A program made the position numbers and the translations under genes. 64,000 bases of DNA from NCBI RefSeq assembly GCF_963675165.1, contig NC_087377.1, forward strand, positions 9,441,122-9,505,121, in the 5' to 3' direction. A model generated the notes under the pieces. That model was not told the DNA's origin. It saw only the letters and a program-made list of their open reading frames with translations, and searched no databases. Shown here piece by piece: positions 35,030 to 46,800 of the stretch; position 1 is the first letter of the stretch; every line of letters starts with the position of its first letter. This DNA is from Halichondria panicea. Its lineage: Eukaryota > Porifera > Demospongiae > Suberitida > Halichondriidae.

Positions 35030-36520
35030 GCACATCAGTAATCAAGCTACTACTCAGGATTGTGTTGGTTAGTATATGTGGTAATATTGGTTTGTGAGTA
35101 TTCAGCTCTAGCGCATGTCTAGAATTACTGCATGTAATTTTTTTATTCATGCACACAGCTATACAAATGAAGAAATCTCGAGTTTGTTTAAATGCTCCGC
35201 GTTCTATAATCTTAAAAATTCTAGGGAATAGCTCATCAAGCTACAAGCCGCCCTCTGTAAAGAAGACTCTTCAGCTTAAAGATGTGCTTGTGACAGGTTC
35301 TGCTCGGAGAAAAGAATTGAAGGAAAAGCAGGTGATAAAAGATGCAAAAGCCAAAAAAAGCAGAAAAAGATGAGCTTAAGAAGCAGAAGTTATTGAAGAC
35401 CACAATTTCAGCTAGTCAAGCCAGTAAGTGTGTATGTTGCATGCTTCTTACATTCATCGTTATAATATATGTACAGTTACACTTAAAAAAGCTATACTTG
35501 ATATTTCATAACAATTTTAAAGGTACAATAATCTCGTTTTGATTGTCACTTACACATGCAATGTAACCTATACGTAGGTTCCCAACCATCTCAACCCAAA
35601 GGTTCCAAACCCAAGAAGGCAACTAAGAAAGGTACTAGTCTAATGTACAGTATACTAACAAATAATTATGCATGGGAGCAGTACGTTTTCTTCCCCTCAG
35701 CAGCTGCAGATGTAATACAGACATGTAGGTCACATTCAGTCAAAATTTAGGGGGTATACCTGTAACTTACGATGATTGATAGATAGCCACAGTTCGTAAC
35801 GCTCATCACGGTCACAGATATCATACCCTTCTTCGAATCTGATTTCAAACTTCTTACTTTCTTGCTCCGTGAATTTTTCATTAGACAACAATACTTGACC
35901 ATAAGGTATTTATAGAGAGAAAACACTTACCACAAGAATCAACACCAGGCTGAGTACGACTAGACCTACATGTTTGGTCAATGACACCTTTGCGGGCACC
36001 ACCTAAAATGACAAAACTTGGTTGTAGTTACATGTGCATAGTACACCAGTAATGGTGCATGTGTTAATATTATACACTATACTGTTCATTGTTATAATTA
36101 TGTGCATGCTGCCATTATACCTAATTCTACAGATCTAGATGCTACGTCACAAGAGCGAGACAAATGTAAGTTGTCGCAACTTCCAATAATTCCATGCATA
36201 CGTACCTATACGTAGGTTCCCAACCATCTCAACCCAAAGGTTCCAAACCCAAGAAGGCAACTAAGAGAGGTGCCGGTGGTACGTACGTGTACGTAGAGCT
36301 ATGCATATAGCTATGTTTATTGATATACGTGTATATGCAAAATGCATATATTATGTAAGCAGTGGGCTCTATTAGAAGTCATGGTGTATATCACATTCAT
36401 GCAAGCAGATTATTATAATAGTGTTTTAAATCTTTGCCTTTCCACTGGCACAGATGCTGCAGTACCGAAAGGCTCTGTTGGGAATCCAGATGCTGCAGTA
36501 CCGAAAGGCTCTGTTGGGAA
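35030..36520 (+). CDS. Basic linker exons of the transposase gene, some duplicated
   Basis: Short lysine-rich exons between the core and the PHD finger: about 35155-35380 (KKSRVCLNAPRS, then KELKEKQVIKDAKAKKS), 35579-35631 and 36216-36270 (both SQPSQPKGSKPKKATK, duplicates 640 bp apart), and about 36454-36522 (DAAVPKGSVGNP twice in tandem). The exon near 35380 shows a frame change, so the chain is probably not fully functional. The repetitive, lysine-rich character suggests a flexible nucleic-acid-binding linker. Confidence 0.5.
35771..36002 (-). CDS. Minus-strand coding-like segment inside the pogo-like element
   Basis: Two minus-strand blocks have splice signals. 35931-36002 (acceptor ...cattttag, donor gtaagtg) reads GGARKGVIDQTCRSSRTQPG. 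35771-35893 reads SNEKFTEQESKKFEIRFEEG followed by YDICDRDERYELWLSINH and a gtaagt donor. The second resembles a short conserved segment (RYEEGYDL...RYxxWL) that I associate with predicted proteins of invertebrate transposons; that is memory, not a search. It may be a second element gene or a nested relic. Confidence 0.45.
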
Positions 36521-36613
36521 TCGTAAGTTGCTCATTAATTTTGTGTTTAACAAGTAAACTGTTTCTGTTTCTGTATGCACATTGATAACCATCTTCTACA
36601 TTTTGTTTCCTAG

Positions 36614-36740
36614 TCCTCAGTCAAGGAAATGGGTGAAGTGCGATTCCTGTAACGAATGGTACCACTGTTTGTGTGCGAAAATTAGCAGCAAAACAGCAGA
36701 GACAAAGTCATATGTTTTCAATTGTGTTTTATGCAAGTGA
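36614..36740 (+). CDS. Terminal PHD-finger exon of the transposase gene
   Basis: After acceptor ...ttcctag the frame reads KWVKCDSCNEWYHCLCAKIS and, after a short spacer, FNCVLCK-stop. Cys-x2-Cys, Trp-Tyr-His-x2-Cys and the final Cys-x2-Cys fit the second half of a PHD finger, a histone-tail reader. The first zinc ligands would lie in the preceding exon, which I could not fix. This suggests chromatin-guided targeting of the element. Confidence 0.65.
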
Positions 36741-37154
36741 TGATTGAGTTTTTTGTTTGTTTGATGAGAAATTTGTTGTATATTAAAGCTAAAAAGCTGG
36801 TGAAACTCCGTAATTTCCAAGTGTATAGTTGATAATGGGCGTGTCCGCAATGTAAAAAGCATACCTAGTGTTTTGTATCAAATTTTTTGACAAAAGTAGA
36901 AGAGGTTGAGAGCTGAATTTTGTTTGTGCTTGCAGCCCAAGGCCTGGCCTTTCTATCCATACATAGTAGCTTAGATAAGTCCTAGCTAGCGCTATATAAA
37001 AAGCCCCGTCCGAAGACAGCTAGAGTTGTACGATCATGGTGTGTTCCGAATGTCGTTTATTTTGAGCTGGCATGTCTAGAGCAAGCACGATTGAGACTTG
37101 ATAGTTGGTTGTGCAGCAGAGCACATACAGTAGCTACATTTTCATACCCTACAA

Positions 37155-37700
37155 CAGGGCCGTAGCCACCAACTTTAGAGTGGTCAGGTTGTTATGAAAT
37201 GGAACAAATCGGCACGCTATGCGAGCCAAATTTTTTTGTCACGCCCATTTCCGGTATCGTTGGTAACGCCCCTTCTCTACTGGCTATCTGCTGTACTAGA
37301 TTCTGTTCAGCTTTAAAGCTTAGCCCTAACACAAATGTTACAGAACACAACATCTTGATTCTTATCATGATGGAGAAACAGCAAAGTTGTAATGGCAAGA
37401 CCACAGAACTGGTTTGGACTTTCCAAATGATCGCTTGGGGAACAAAAAATGGTTAGCTGGATGGTGAGCTTGGTCTGGAAGACTTGGAAGGGATTCTCTC
37501 TCGCCATAGCAATGATAGCATGTAGACTAATAGTCTTGATCACTTATAGTTCTAGCATGCTTGCATGTTTTGCACTGCAGAAGAAGTTCACTGCATTTTT
37601 TGTCAATTATGTGTTTACTGTAGTGACGACCATTGCCTATTAACTTCGAAAAAGTGGTCCGGTTGAAACCTGACTAACCGGACTGGTGGCTACGGCCCTG
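37155..37700. mobile_element. 546-bp element nested in the right TIR of the pogo-like transposon
   Basis: Termini CAGGGCCGTAGCCACC and its complement. The left TIR shows the unbroken sequence. TACAA flanks both sides (with two extra bases at the right), suggesting a 5-bp target duplication. ORFs inside match nothing known to me. Confidence 0.8.
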
Positions 37701-38030
37701 GTTACAATCACTGTAGAATCTTGATGGTCATGAGATAGAGTGTACGAAAACCGCTAGTGTCCGATCATTGGTAAATTACTCTAGTATAATTAGAGTAAGT
37801 AACCTATCTTCGCCAGATACCTATAATCGGCGGCTATTGCTCGAAGCACAAGACGATTTTGCACAAAACTAACTACATGGACCTACAGATGGGTAAGAAA
37901 GTAACAGCTCCCAAAAATTTGGAAAGAATAACTCGCTTGCGGACGGAGTGGTGGTCATGAGAATTGAGCTGCCGAATTGATCAATTGTCGTCTGTGAGAC
38001 ATTTATCTCCGTCTTTGCACGCTTATTATT

Positions 38031-38785
38031 ATTATTATTATTATTATGTGAACTTTACAGCTATGCACAAAAGAAAGTAAGTGAAAATTATTGGGTGAGA
38101 GGAAATAGCTGACAGACTTACTCCAACATTGGAGCAGCTGATGTATATTATATAATCTATAGAGTGATAAGTATAGTTAACAGAGGATCCTATATATGAC
38201 ATTTAGAGCATGGGCAAACCATATGAAATGAACATAAGTTATTTGTGTCAAAGTTTTCTAGAAAATCTGACACTAAAAAGTCCGAAGTCTTTTTCTTGAT
38301 TGTTCCTAGAGATGAATCTAGATTTATTAAATTCGACGGCAATTTATTCCATACTTTTGCAATTCTAATGAAGTAGAAGTGTCTTGAATAGTTATTTCTA
38401 GCAAATTTAATTTGAAGGGAATGGCCTGAGCAGCCTGCCCTGGTTTTGGATGAAGTGAAAGATACTAGTTCTCTTATATCGTCCGACTGCTGCTGCATAC
38501 ATTTCACAATAAACATGATATCTTGCAGTTCAAACCATCTCATGAGGGGCAATAACTTTAATTTGCAGAGTCTTGCTTTGTAGTCTGATACATAATCATT
38601 AAGGATATATTTTGTGGCTCTGCGTTGCACTTTTTCTAGTGACTTGATATCCTTTATTAATTTAGGTCTCCACAACTGCGAGCAATATGTTAAGTGAGTT
38701 CTGACAAGAGACAGATATAATTGTTTCTGTTTCAATTAGTTGAATAGTTTGTTGGAATGATCCTTCTAATAAGATTATTAAGTAC
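38031..38785 (-). mobile_element. 5'-truncated LINE (non-LTR retrotransposon) fragment
   Basis: A minus-strand ORF (38190-38735) encodes the C-terminal end of a LINE reverse-transcriptase protein: SLVRTHLTYCSQLWRP, SLEKVQRRATKYIL, and FFIRIAKVWNKLP-like text (reads FYFIRIAKVWNKLPSNLI). The 3' tail is a (TAA)n run at about 38024-38046. It interrupts the left arm of the A/A' duplication; the right arm is unbroken near 40470. CR1/Jockey-type by its C-terminal motif. Confidence 0.8.
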
Positions 38786-39103
38786 TGAAACTACCAGCAC
38801 TAAACAACTCTAACTAGTGAGCACTACTTGCAGGCAAAGCAGCGTTAGCTGCAGATCGAGCCCCACCCAGCTAGGCATGACAAATATTTTGCAAAAAATA
38901 ATGCTGATTCAGCAACAATTGTGCACAGTCAGCAATAATTAAAGGGATTAGCCTCGATTCCAGGCCGCACTGAAGATTATGTGCATAATAATTATTATTG
39001 CTGAATCAGCATTATTTTTTGCAAAATATTCGTCATGCCTAGCTGGGTGGGGCTTAGCCTCGACTCCAGCCCCTTGAATAGTGGGGCTCGATCTGCAGCT
39101 AAC

Positions 39104-39571
39104 GTAGTCTCATGAATCAGCCGCCGTTCTTTTGGAACCACCGTCTGAGCACTCTTGTCATCGTTTTATGTGCCAAGACGGAATTCCGTCTTGACCAATC
39201 AAATTGCAGAAGTCCAGTCAGGTGATGAACTTGGAGGCAGCAAAGAACTGCACTTTGCTCAACGCATTTGGATAATCATTACGCATGCATTACGCATGGT
39301 AAACACTTCATACATAGAAGCTGCTACGAAGCATAAGCAAGGCAAGCAGGGGTCCTTGGGCACAGATTTAGCACCACAGCAAAACACAAGTAGAGAGAGA
39401 TGCCTTCGCTTGGCAATTTGTATAACAATTAGGAAATATGTGTGGGCGTAAGATCACGAATTTAATTACATTCCATTGGTTTTGTGAGCAATCAACATTC
39501 CATTTTGAAATGACTTCATGACAAGAGTGCTCAGACGGTTCCAAAAGAACGGCGGCTGATTCATGAGACTA
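39104..39571. mobile_element. 8-bp-TSD MITE, full-length copy
   Basis: Termini TAGTCTCATGAATCAGCCGC and complement. Target duplication CAGCTAAC lies at 39096-39103 and 39572-39579. It is the uninterrupted relative of 8804-10373. The ORF MSSFYVPRRN inside is not supported as a gene. Confidence 0.88.
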
Positions 39572-39579
39572 CAGCTAAC

Positions 39580-40383
39580 GTAGCCTCGGTCCCAGGCCGA
39601 TTTTTTTTTAATAGAACGAAGTTGAAAAACACGGCCTGGTATTGATTGTATCTGGGCGTGGCAGGAACAGGAAACAAAAGCAGAGATTCTTTACATTTTG
39701 TTTCCTGCTTTTTTTCTGTAATACTAAAGGTGTACGTAGAGGCATTTTACTCCCGTAAAAGTTACAGTAATTTAGCTCCGTGTCATGTTCTCAATTTATA
39801 GCTAGCTAGCTATGGCATGCAACACATTGTCTTGTTTGAAGCAAGATGGCCTCACTCTCATGGCAGAACAGGCCCAGGCTCTCAAGCTCCTGTTTGAGGG
39901 AAGGGACGTGTTTATCTGGTTCCCAACAGGGTATGGCAAGTCTCTCTGCTATATCAGTTGCTACCCTTTTTAATGGACTACAAGCTAGGTAGGACCAAGG
40001 CTCCTCCTGTTGACAAAAGTGTTGTTCTTGTTAATTGTCTCTCCCCTTGTATCTCTCATCATGAGACTCATGATTGACCAGATCAGGAGTCTAAACAATA
40101 GAGGTGTTTCTGCTGCCATCCTCAGTAGCAATAAAGGAATCGACAAAGATTTGGTTGCCACTGCCAAAGAAGTGTCTTCTGGGAAGTATTTCCTGCTGTA
40201 TACTGCCCCAGAGGCTGTTGTTGAAGACCACTGTTGGAGGATTCATTTTTTGTTGTACCACAAGTCAATTTGTTTTTATGTATTAAAAAACCACGCCCAG
40301 ATCACGCCCAAATACAATCAATACCAGGCCTAGTAGGCGACCTAGCGTTCAATTGGAGACGGATCGGCCTGGGGTCGAGGCTA
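39580..40383 (+). mobile_element. RecQ-carrying element, copy 3 (diverged, short)
   Basis: Left end TAGCCTCGGTCCCAGGCCGA, right end complement of TAGCCTCGACCCCAGG, with subterminal GGCCTGGTATTGATTG. It sits directly against the preceding MITE; CAGCTAAC occurs at 39572-39579 and again at 40384-40391. A plus-strand RecQ-like fragment starts at 39812: MACNTLSCLKQDGLTLMAEQ, then FIWFPTGYGKSLCY (motif I), frame breaks, and LLYTAPEAVVED. It diverges from copies 1 and 2 and has no ZAD part. Confidence 0.82.
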
Positions 40384-40850
40384 CAGCTAACGCTGCTTTG
40401 CCTGCAAATAGTGCTCACTAGTTAGAGTTGTGCCAAGAAGTATTGTTTAGTGCTGGTAGTTTCAGTACTTAGTAAGCGTGCAAAGACGGAGATAAATGTC
40501 TCACTGACGATAATTGATCAATTCGGCAGCTCACTTCTCATGACCACCACTCCGTCCGCAAGCGAGTTATTCTTTCCAAATTTTTGGGAGCTGTTACTTT
40601 CTTACTCATCTGTAGGTCCATGTAGTTAGTTTTGTGCAAAATCCTCTTGTGCTTTGAGCAATAGCCGCCGATTATAGGTATCTGGCGAAGATTGGTTACT
40701 TACTCTATAGTAAAATAATGATGCCAGAAGCAATGAGCGATTTTAAGCGTATTCATGAGATTATTTATTACTTGCTATACTGGGTAGATCTACATGTACA
40801 AGAGATCAATTGCAATCGTCAATCTGCTGAAACTCAGTGAGTGAAAGAGA

Positions 40851-43800
40851 ATGAGCTCTGTCTCTGTATATGTAAGTTTACATAAACTTTACATTTCAAA
40901 GACTTTGCTCGTTTTGCAGGTTTTCTTGGCCCTGCTGTTAGGCCTTCATCAAAAAGGCACAGGTAAGTATAGTACAGTAGTAAGTATATTATATCACCAA
41001 GCTATAAATATGCTGGAGTTAATTAATCTTGTGTTAATATTTGTGACAATTAGAGGCTGCAAGCAGTTTAGAAGTCAGTAGCGGTGGTGGCAATGTGACT
41101 GATCAGTTCCTCCAAGTGTGTCCAAACACTATCGTCAGCCTCACCTGTTCTCATGATGGGGTCGACCTGACTCGTTGGAGGGTCACTCCTCCTCTACCAA
41201 TGGACTGCGATACTGTTATTACTCGCACAGCCTCCCCAAATAGCGAAGGTTTATGTGGATCATTCACTATTAGTATGATCAGCTCACGCACCGAGCAAAC
41301 AAGGAGGTCTACTATTGAATTATTAATCACTGAGTCGCTGGATGGTGCTGTAGTGACTTGTTTTGCTGGAGCGTCTAGTACACCCAACCTTCAAGTTAGG
41401 AACTTGACTATTCAAATTAATATAGGTGAGGTGTACGTAAATGCATGCACATGCACTTTATTAAATTACATTTGCATGTACAATATATAGAACCTCGATT
41501 ATCCTGACAGATTAACCTGACACCTTAAGCTCCGTTTACACGAGGCCTTTAATCCGGTATCATAAAATTTTAGGCCCCCCATGAGATTGGGCCCCCCCCG
41601 GGCCTAGAATTTTAACATTTTAGGCCCCCTCTTAAAATTTTTGGCCCCCCATTAACAGCACAACAGCGGTAATATTATGTGACAGTGCATTCTCAAAATA
41701 CACCAATACAGTCTTCTATGGTCTTCACAGTCTATGCAGTGCCAGTTACTGAATGCAGCTCTCCTCACACACACACATTTCATGCATGTACAGTAGTATA
41801 TACCACTGGTCTCACAGCCATCACACTGCACCATGTCATTCTATGAATCAGGCCTCATGCAGCACGAAGCACATAGGTGCCAACTGTCCCGAATTGATCA
41901 GGACTGTCCAAGATTACCCTTGTTCTGAAAGGAAACTGCTATTGTGATTCCACCATGATACAACAGTTTCTCTCTTGACTTCTATCTGTGATTCCACATT
42001 ACTTGAGAGCTGAGCCAGTGATGCTATTGGGGCATCCCCACAACAATTTACATCTTCTATGTATAGGAAAACATGGAGGAAGATATGAATTGTTGTCTTT
42101 GCACTGAAATTGTGTGTTTTATACTTTTTTGTCCTGAAATTTGGCTGAGAAAGTAAGCACGAAGTTGCAAATAATTATGGCGATAGCTACACTGTTAAAA
42201 ATGGTGTGTTAATTAACACGCATTTAGTGTGCTCGTTGCACTGTTTAAGTTTAACACACTGAGATGTGTTGATCAACACACACTCTGGAGTGTGTTAATC
42301 AACACTGGTGGTAGTGTGCTCACATGACATGCATATAAGTGTTTACATAGCATGCACTGTATAGGTAATGTGCTCACATGACATGCATATAAGTGTTACA
42401 AGTACATCACATTGTCATAGCAACAAGAGACATTGCATTGATACAGCATACTTCAAATTAAATGATTAACAGTGAACGAAGTAAAACATCCTATGACTAA
42501 TCTATCTAAGAAAGTGTACAAAATAGTTACATCGTTTGGTACCCTCTGCATGTTTGATTTCTGCTCCCTCGCAAAGATTTGACAACATTAACAGCGCTCC
42601 ACCTATAATAGAAAATTATTATTCCTGAATAACAGAATTAATTTCTCACCTAAACAGCAGCGTTACAATCAGCTTCAGAGTGATTGACGTCCAACTTTAT
42701 GACGGACCTTTTTTCTATGTACATAAAACAAGACATGGCTGTAATTAATTAATCACTAGTTCATTCTTACCTTTTGTGCTGATGACTTGATACTTCTGCT
42801 CTCCTTTAGAGCAAAGAACAGCACGGTGTGAAGGGACTTAACTTGACAAAAACCTCATAATTATATTATCTATAGAAGATTAACATCTTTACAATTTAAA
42901 AACTCACCTAAACAGTAGCATCACAACAGCTTTAGAGTGGCTGGAAATTGACCTTCAACTTAATGCCCGTTTGTTTCTACATGAGCACAGTTATTTACCA
43001 TAATTGCAATTAATAAGTTCACTCTTACTTTATGACTTGAAAACTTCTCTTCCCCTTGAACTCTGAATGCATAGAACAGTACGGGTCTAAAGACTTCTCA
43101 AAGGATCAGGACTAGACTTGGTAGTGGACTTGATCAAAAAGAAAAGCAGCTGCTCTGAAGATTGCTACGGCAACTGCACTGCTGCGCATGCGCATTCTAT
43201 AATTAGTTTATCTGTTCTATAATTAGATAGCAGGAAAATTGATCATGTGATCCAGAGCCAGTGGCCACATGGTACAAGATGAGACAGAGAATGCAGCAGT
43301 AGTCTTTCCAGGCTGCTCTGAGAGCCAAGAGAACAGCAGGATATACTAAAGATAAGTTAAAAAGTTGATATATTCAGTATGCAAATTCTCTCAAGCCCCC
43401 ATTGTCAATTTTATACACTGGACCAAGCTATATATAATATTATATGAACTGATTTTCTCTTAGCTGGCTCCCATTTGTTATAGCAGCATTGAAATGTAGT
43501 ATTATTACACCACTGTACTCATACTCATATAATTCTCTGTGCAGGTGCAGCTGGCTGTGGTTTACTCACAAGATTAACTGCTATAGTAACTTGAAACCTT
43601 TAATATGTTTTTGTTTAATGGTTATCCATAAAAGTTTGTTGCGTAGATATTTGTTGTTATCGATTATAAGTTTTATAATTGTGACATAATCTCTGGGCTG
43701 TTTTGCCTGTACAGTGGTGTAAAAAGCATAGTGTGTATGAATTACAGTTGGGCCTAGGGTATCAGTGTGTTCCTTTACGTGAAGTGTGTGTGTTACGTTA

Positions 43801-46800
43801 CACACTACTCAGTTGGTGTGTTCTGTTAACCCACTTCGTGTGTTAGTGAACACTGGGGTGCTCATTAACACACACTGACATTCACCAATAAAATTTAGTG
43901 TGTTGATTAACACCCCGTTTTTAACAGTGTATACAACAACATCGATTGTCTTACAGGCAGATCCAACATTGCAGAGCTGCATCAAAGCTCTTATAGGTAA
44001 AGCGCATGAGTAACTTGAAAGGTAAATCTTCCTTCACTTTGATAGAATAATAATGCAAACATTTTTGCTACTTTGATACAGAGTCTTTGCATGCATGCAG
44101 TCTCTTTGATGCTTTGTCAACTAATAGAGCTAACCTTACCATATTATTATATCTCTTTGACTTCGTTCTATCGTGCAGAAAAGGATAGCAGAAGAGGGGG
44201 GCCTAGAATGTTAACAGTTTGGACCCCCTGGGGGGCCTAAACTGTTAACATTCTAGGCCCGGGGGGCCCAAAATTTTAAAATTCTAGGCCCGGGGGGGCC
44301 TAAACATGGGGGGGCCCAAAATTTTATGACACCGGGTTGGAATCCGGATTAAACCTAACCGCGTTCGTGTAAAAGGCCCTTATCCGGTTCTAATCCGGAT
44401 TAGCCAACCCACCTTTGGAGGTGGTTCAGATTGTGTCAGAAGCGGTTTAGCTGTGAGTTAGCCTCGATCCCAGGCCGATCTGTCTCTAATTGAACGCTAG
44501 GTCGCCTCCTCGGCCTGGTATTGATTGTATCTGGGCGTGACTTCGTTATTATTATTAAGTCCATGTGGTCAAATGAAAATTGAATAAAATTAATGATGGC
44601 TTCTAAGTTTGTTCTTTGTAGGTTATGTTACAGCACTGATGCCATACAAAACAGAAGATATAAACATTTGTTCAGCAGTAAGGCTCTCAAAGAAGATATT
44701 CCAGGGAGGCTCAGTCTTGCATTGGATCTGCCTGTTAGTGATTCAGATGGCCTGTCAAAGATTGTCTGTCTTTCAAGAAGATAGAGTCCATAGAGGTGTT
44801 CAGGCTCCTGGCCAGACGTAGCTACCAGAAACAAGTGTCCAAAGAGCAGCTCCCTAGTAGTCCAGTAAGATCAGCCCCTAAGAAAAGGACTAAGGACACG
44901 AGTGGTTCCGATGCATCTCCTTTCACTGTGAGCTCGCGTCCATCAGCAAAGAGGAGTACCATCGGGGTTTGAGGAAAAAGGCTTGCTTTTACTCCTGCAC
45001 AAAGTAGGAAATTTTTAATGTGACAGTGTTGTAAATAAAATTATTTTTTTAGCTCACATTGATGGTCCACATAATGCCAGTGCCTCGACATAATCTGCAA
45101 TCGCTGTGGAGCTAGAGGGTAGGTCAGAAACTATCCAGTTTGCAGCCAACATTGGAGCACCAGGAGGGGCAAATGCTCTAAGCTCACCTAGGTGTGCATA
45201 GGCAGGACGAAAGTCAGAGCTCCTACAGAACATACATAATAATCACAACGGGAGTTATTAATAACTTGCCACTTGTAAACACAGTGTGCTTCGTCCACAG
45301 CTATTGCCACTAAAGAGGAATTGAGTGGAGGCTCTAGTAATAGCATCCTCCAACGATAGTCTTCAACAACAGCCTCTGGGGCAGTGAACAGCAGACGGTA
45401 CTTTCCATCCGACACATCTTTGTTAGTGGCAACAAGACTTCTGTCGATTCCCTTATTTAATACTACTGAGGATGGCAGCAGAAACACCTCTAGTGTTTAG
45501 ACTCCTGACCTGGTCAATCATGAGAGACACAAGGGGAGAGATGACAAGAACGGACATCCACAAGAACTACACTTCTGGCGACAAGAGGACCCTTAGTCCT
45601 ACCAAGCTTGTAGTCCATCAAGAAGGGTAGCAATTGATAGCACAGAGACTTGCCATACCCAGTTGGGAACCACACAAAAACGTCCCTTCCTTCTGACAGG
45701 AGCTTGAGAGCACGGACCTGCTTTCCTTGAGGATCAGTCCTTCTTGCTTCACACAAGACAGAGCATATGCTAATGCTTCTTGGATATCAAAAGACGTTGA
45801 AATTGCCATAGTATAGTAGCTAGCTAGCTTTACGGAGCTATTCATGAGATTACAATTATTTTTACGGAGTAGGTGCTCATACATACACCATTAGTGTTAA
45901 GTCGCTCAGGAATTCGCTCTTTTTTAGCGAATACCTGAGCGAGGTGGAGCCAATAAGAGCACGCTCAGATACACGCCCAGATACAATCAATACCAGGCCG
46001 AGGAGGCGACCTAGCGTTCAATTAGAGACGGATCGGCCTGGGATCGAGGCTAGCTGTGAGTAAGCACAAATGGCTAATTCTGAGGTGTTGTACATGTTCG
46101 TGGGTGTTTCTAGAGTAAGCCTGTAGCTTCCTATCAGTCCAATGTTTACGCAAATGAAATTAATGGTCATTTTACTATGCCCACTACTCAGAAAAATCTG
46201 ACCCGGATTCGACCCGGATTAGGTGTCGTGTAAACGGGGCTTTAGTTCCAGCTGAGGCAGGCCGGATAATCGAATGGATAAACTATGTCTTGATCCACTC
46301 AAATGGGCATCTGCGCATGCGATAACATGCCTGTGTCTATGGTAATAGCTGTTAAGTGTGCATGCATGTGAGTTATCAACATAGGTGTAAATGTATTTGC
46401 CTTTAACTACAGTATACCGGCCATTTGGTTTGGCACAGATTGCTAGCTAGATGTTTACTACACAAAAAACTTACCCTGAAATGCGGCCACTCGCTATTCT
46501 GTATACCAGTTTTGGCTGCCCTAAACTAGGTTTTAATGTACGTTTAATATGGCTGTTTTGGGTGAAATTAGATTACACGGAAATAGAGAGCATAAATTCA
46601 TGCTTCATTATCCAGACAGAACCGCCAAATTAGTCATTATGTGGATACGGTATATATAAAGCTGACTGCATGTGTATTTGCATTCCAGACGTAACTGCTC
46701 AACGGTTGACTGCATGTGTATTTGCATTCCAGACGTAACTGCTCAACGGTTGCATGCAACGAAAACTATAAGCTTTTCTAGTCATGTTCTCTTGGATTTT

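Larger units (their letters stand above)
32678..37784 (+). mobile_element. pogo/Tigger-like autonomous-type DNA transposon with long TIRs
   Basis: Begins CTAGAGTAATTTACCAATGA and ends with the complement, flanked by TA (32676-32677 and 37785-37786). Terminal inverted repeats are about 400 bp: left 32678-33075, right 36840-37784 after removing a nested 546-bp insert. The body encodes a transposase with a helix-turn-helix, a DDD-type catalytic core, repeated linker exons and a C-terminal PHD finger, plus a minus-strand coding-like segment. At about 5.1 kb with very long TIRs it is larger than typical pogo elements. The transposase has one frameshift, so this copy is probably inactive. Confidence 0.88.
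31674..41425. repeat. Head-to-head inverted duplication joining genes A and A'
   Basis: The first three exons and introns of gene A (31674-32248) match 40851-41425 in reverse complement, with only about four amino-acid changes in the Ig domain. The inner flanks also match: 37786-38031 with about 40465-40715, 38785-38845 with about 40390-40465, and 38845-38935 with about 39005-39105. The centre is near 38960, within a hairpin of ATAATGCTGATTCAGCA. Later insertions differ between arms, and the opposite arm keeps the unoccupied sites (38844-38851 for CAGCTAAC; a TA near 40710 for the pogo-like element). Confidence 0.85.
44458..46052. mobile_element. RecQ/ZAD-carrying DNA transposon, copy 2 (uninterrupted)
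   Basis: Termini TAGCCTCGATCCCAGGCCGA and complement; perfect 8-bp target duplication GCTGTGAG at 44450-44457 and 46053-46060. 1595 bp. Cargo: plus-strand ZAD-like fragment (44593-45000) and minus-strand RecQ-like fragment (about 45060-45810). It is inserted in the right part of the Harbinger-like element. Near-identical to copy 1 outside nested inserts, implying recent movement. Confidence 0.9.
41528..46241. mobile_element. TTA-flanked (Harbinger-like) element, second layer
   Basis: Termini AGCTCCGTTTACACGA (left) and complement of AGCCCCGTTTACACGA (right), flanked by TTA (41525-41527 and 46242-46244). A 3-bp TTA duplication is typical of PIF/Harbinger elements. Without later inserts it would be a MITE of roughly 350 bp. 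Confidence 0.7.
41487..46420. mobile_element. Outermost nested element: pogo-type MITE split by insertions
   Basis: AGAACCTCGATTATCC at 41489 and, after 46244, GTTCCAGCTGAGGCAGGCCG with GATAATCGAATGGATAAAC and TGCGCATGC reproduce the order of the intact MITE at 13798-14070 read in reverse. The right terminus is not clear. Everything from 41528 to 46241 was inserted into it. Confidence 0.6.

Noticed and set aside
37192-37643. ORFs inside the nested 546-bp element
   Set aside because: Open on both strands with no transposase motif; the element is too short to be autonomous.
42190-43929. Autonomous mariner element
   Set aside because: TA flanks and TIRs fit, but no DDE motif or long ORF is present.
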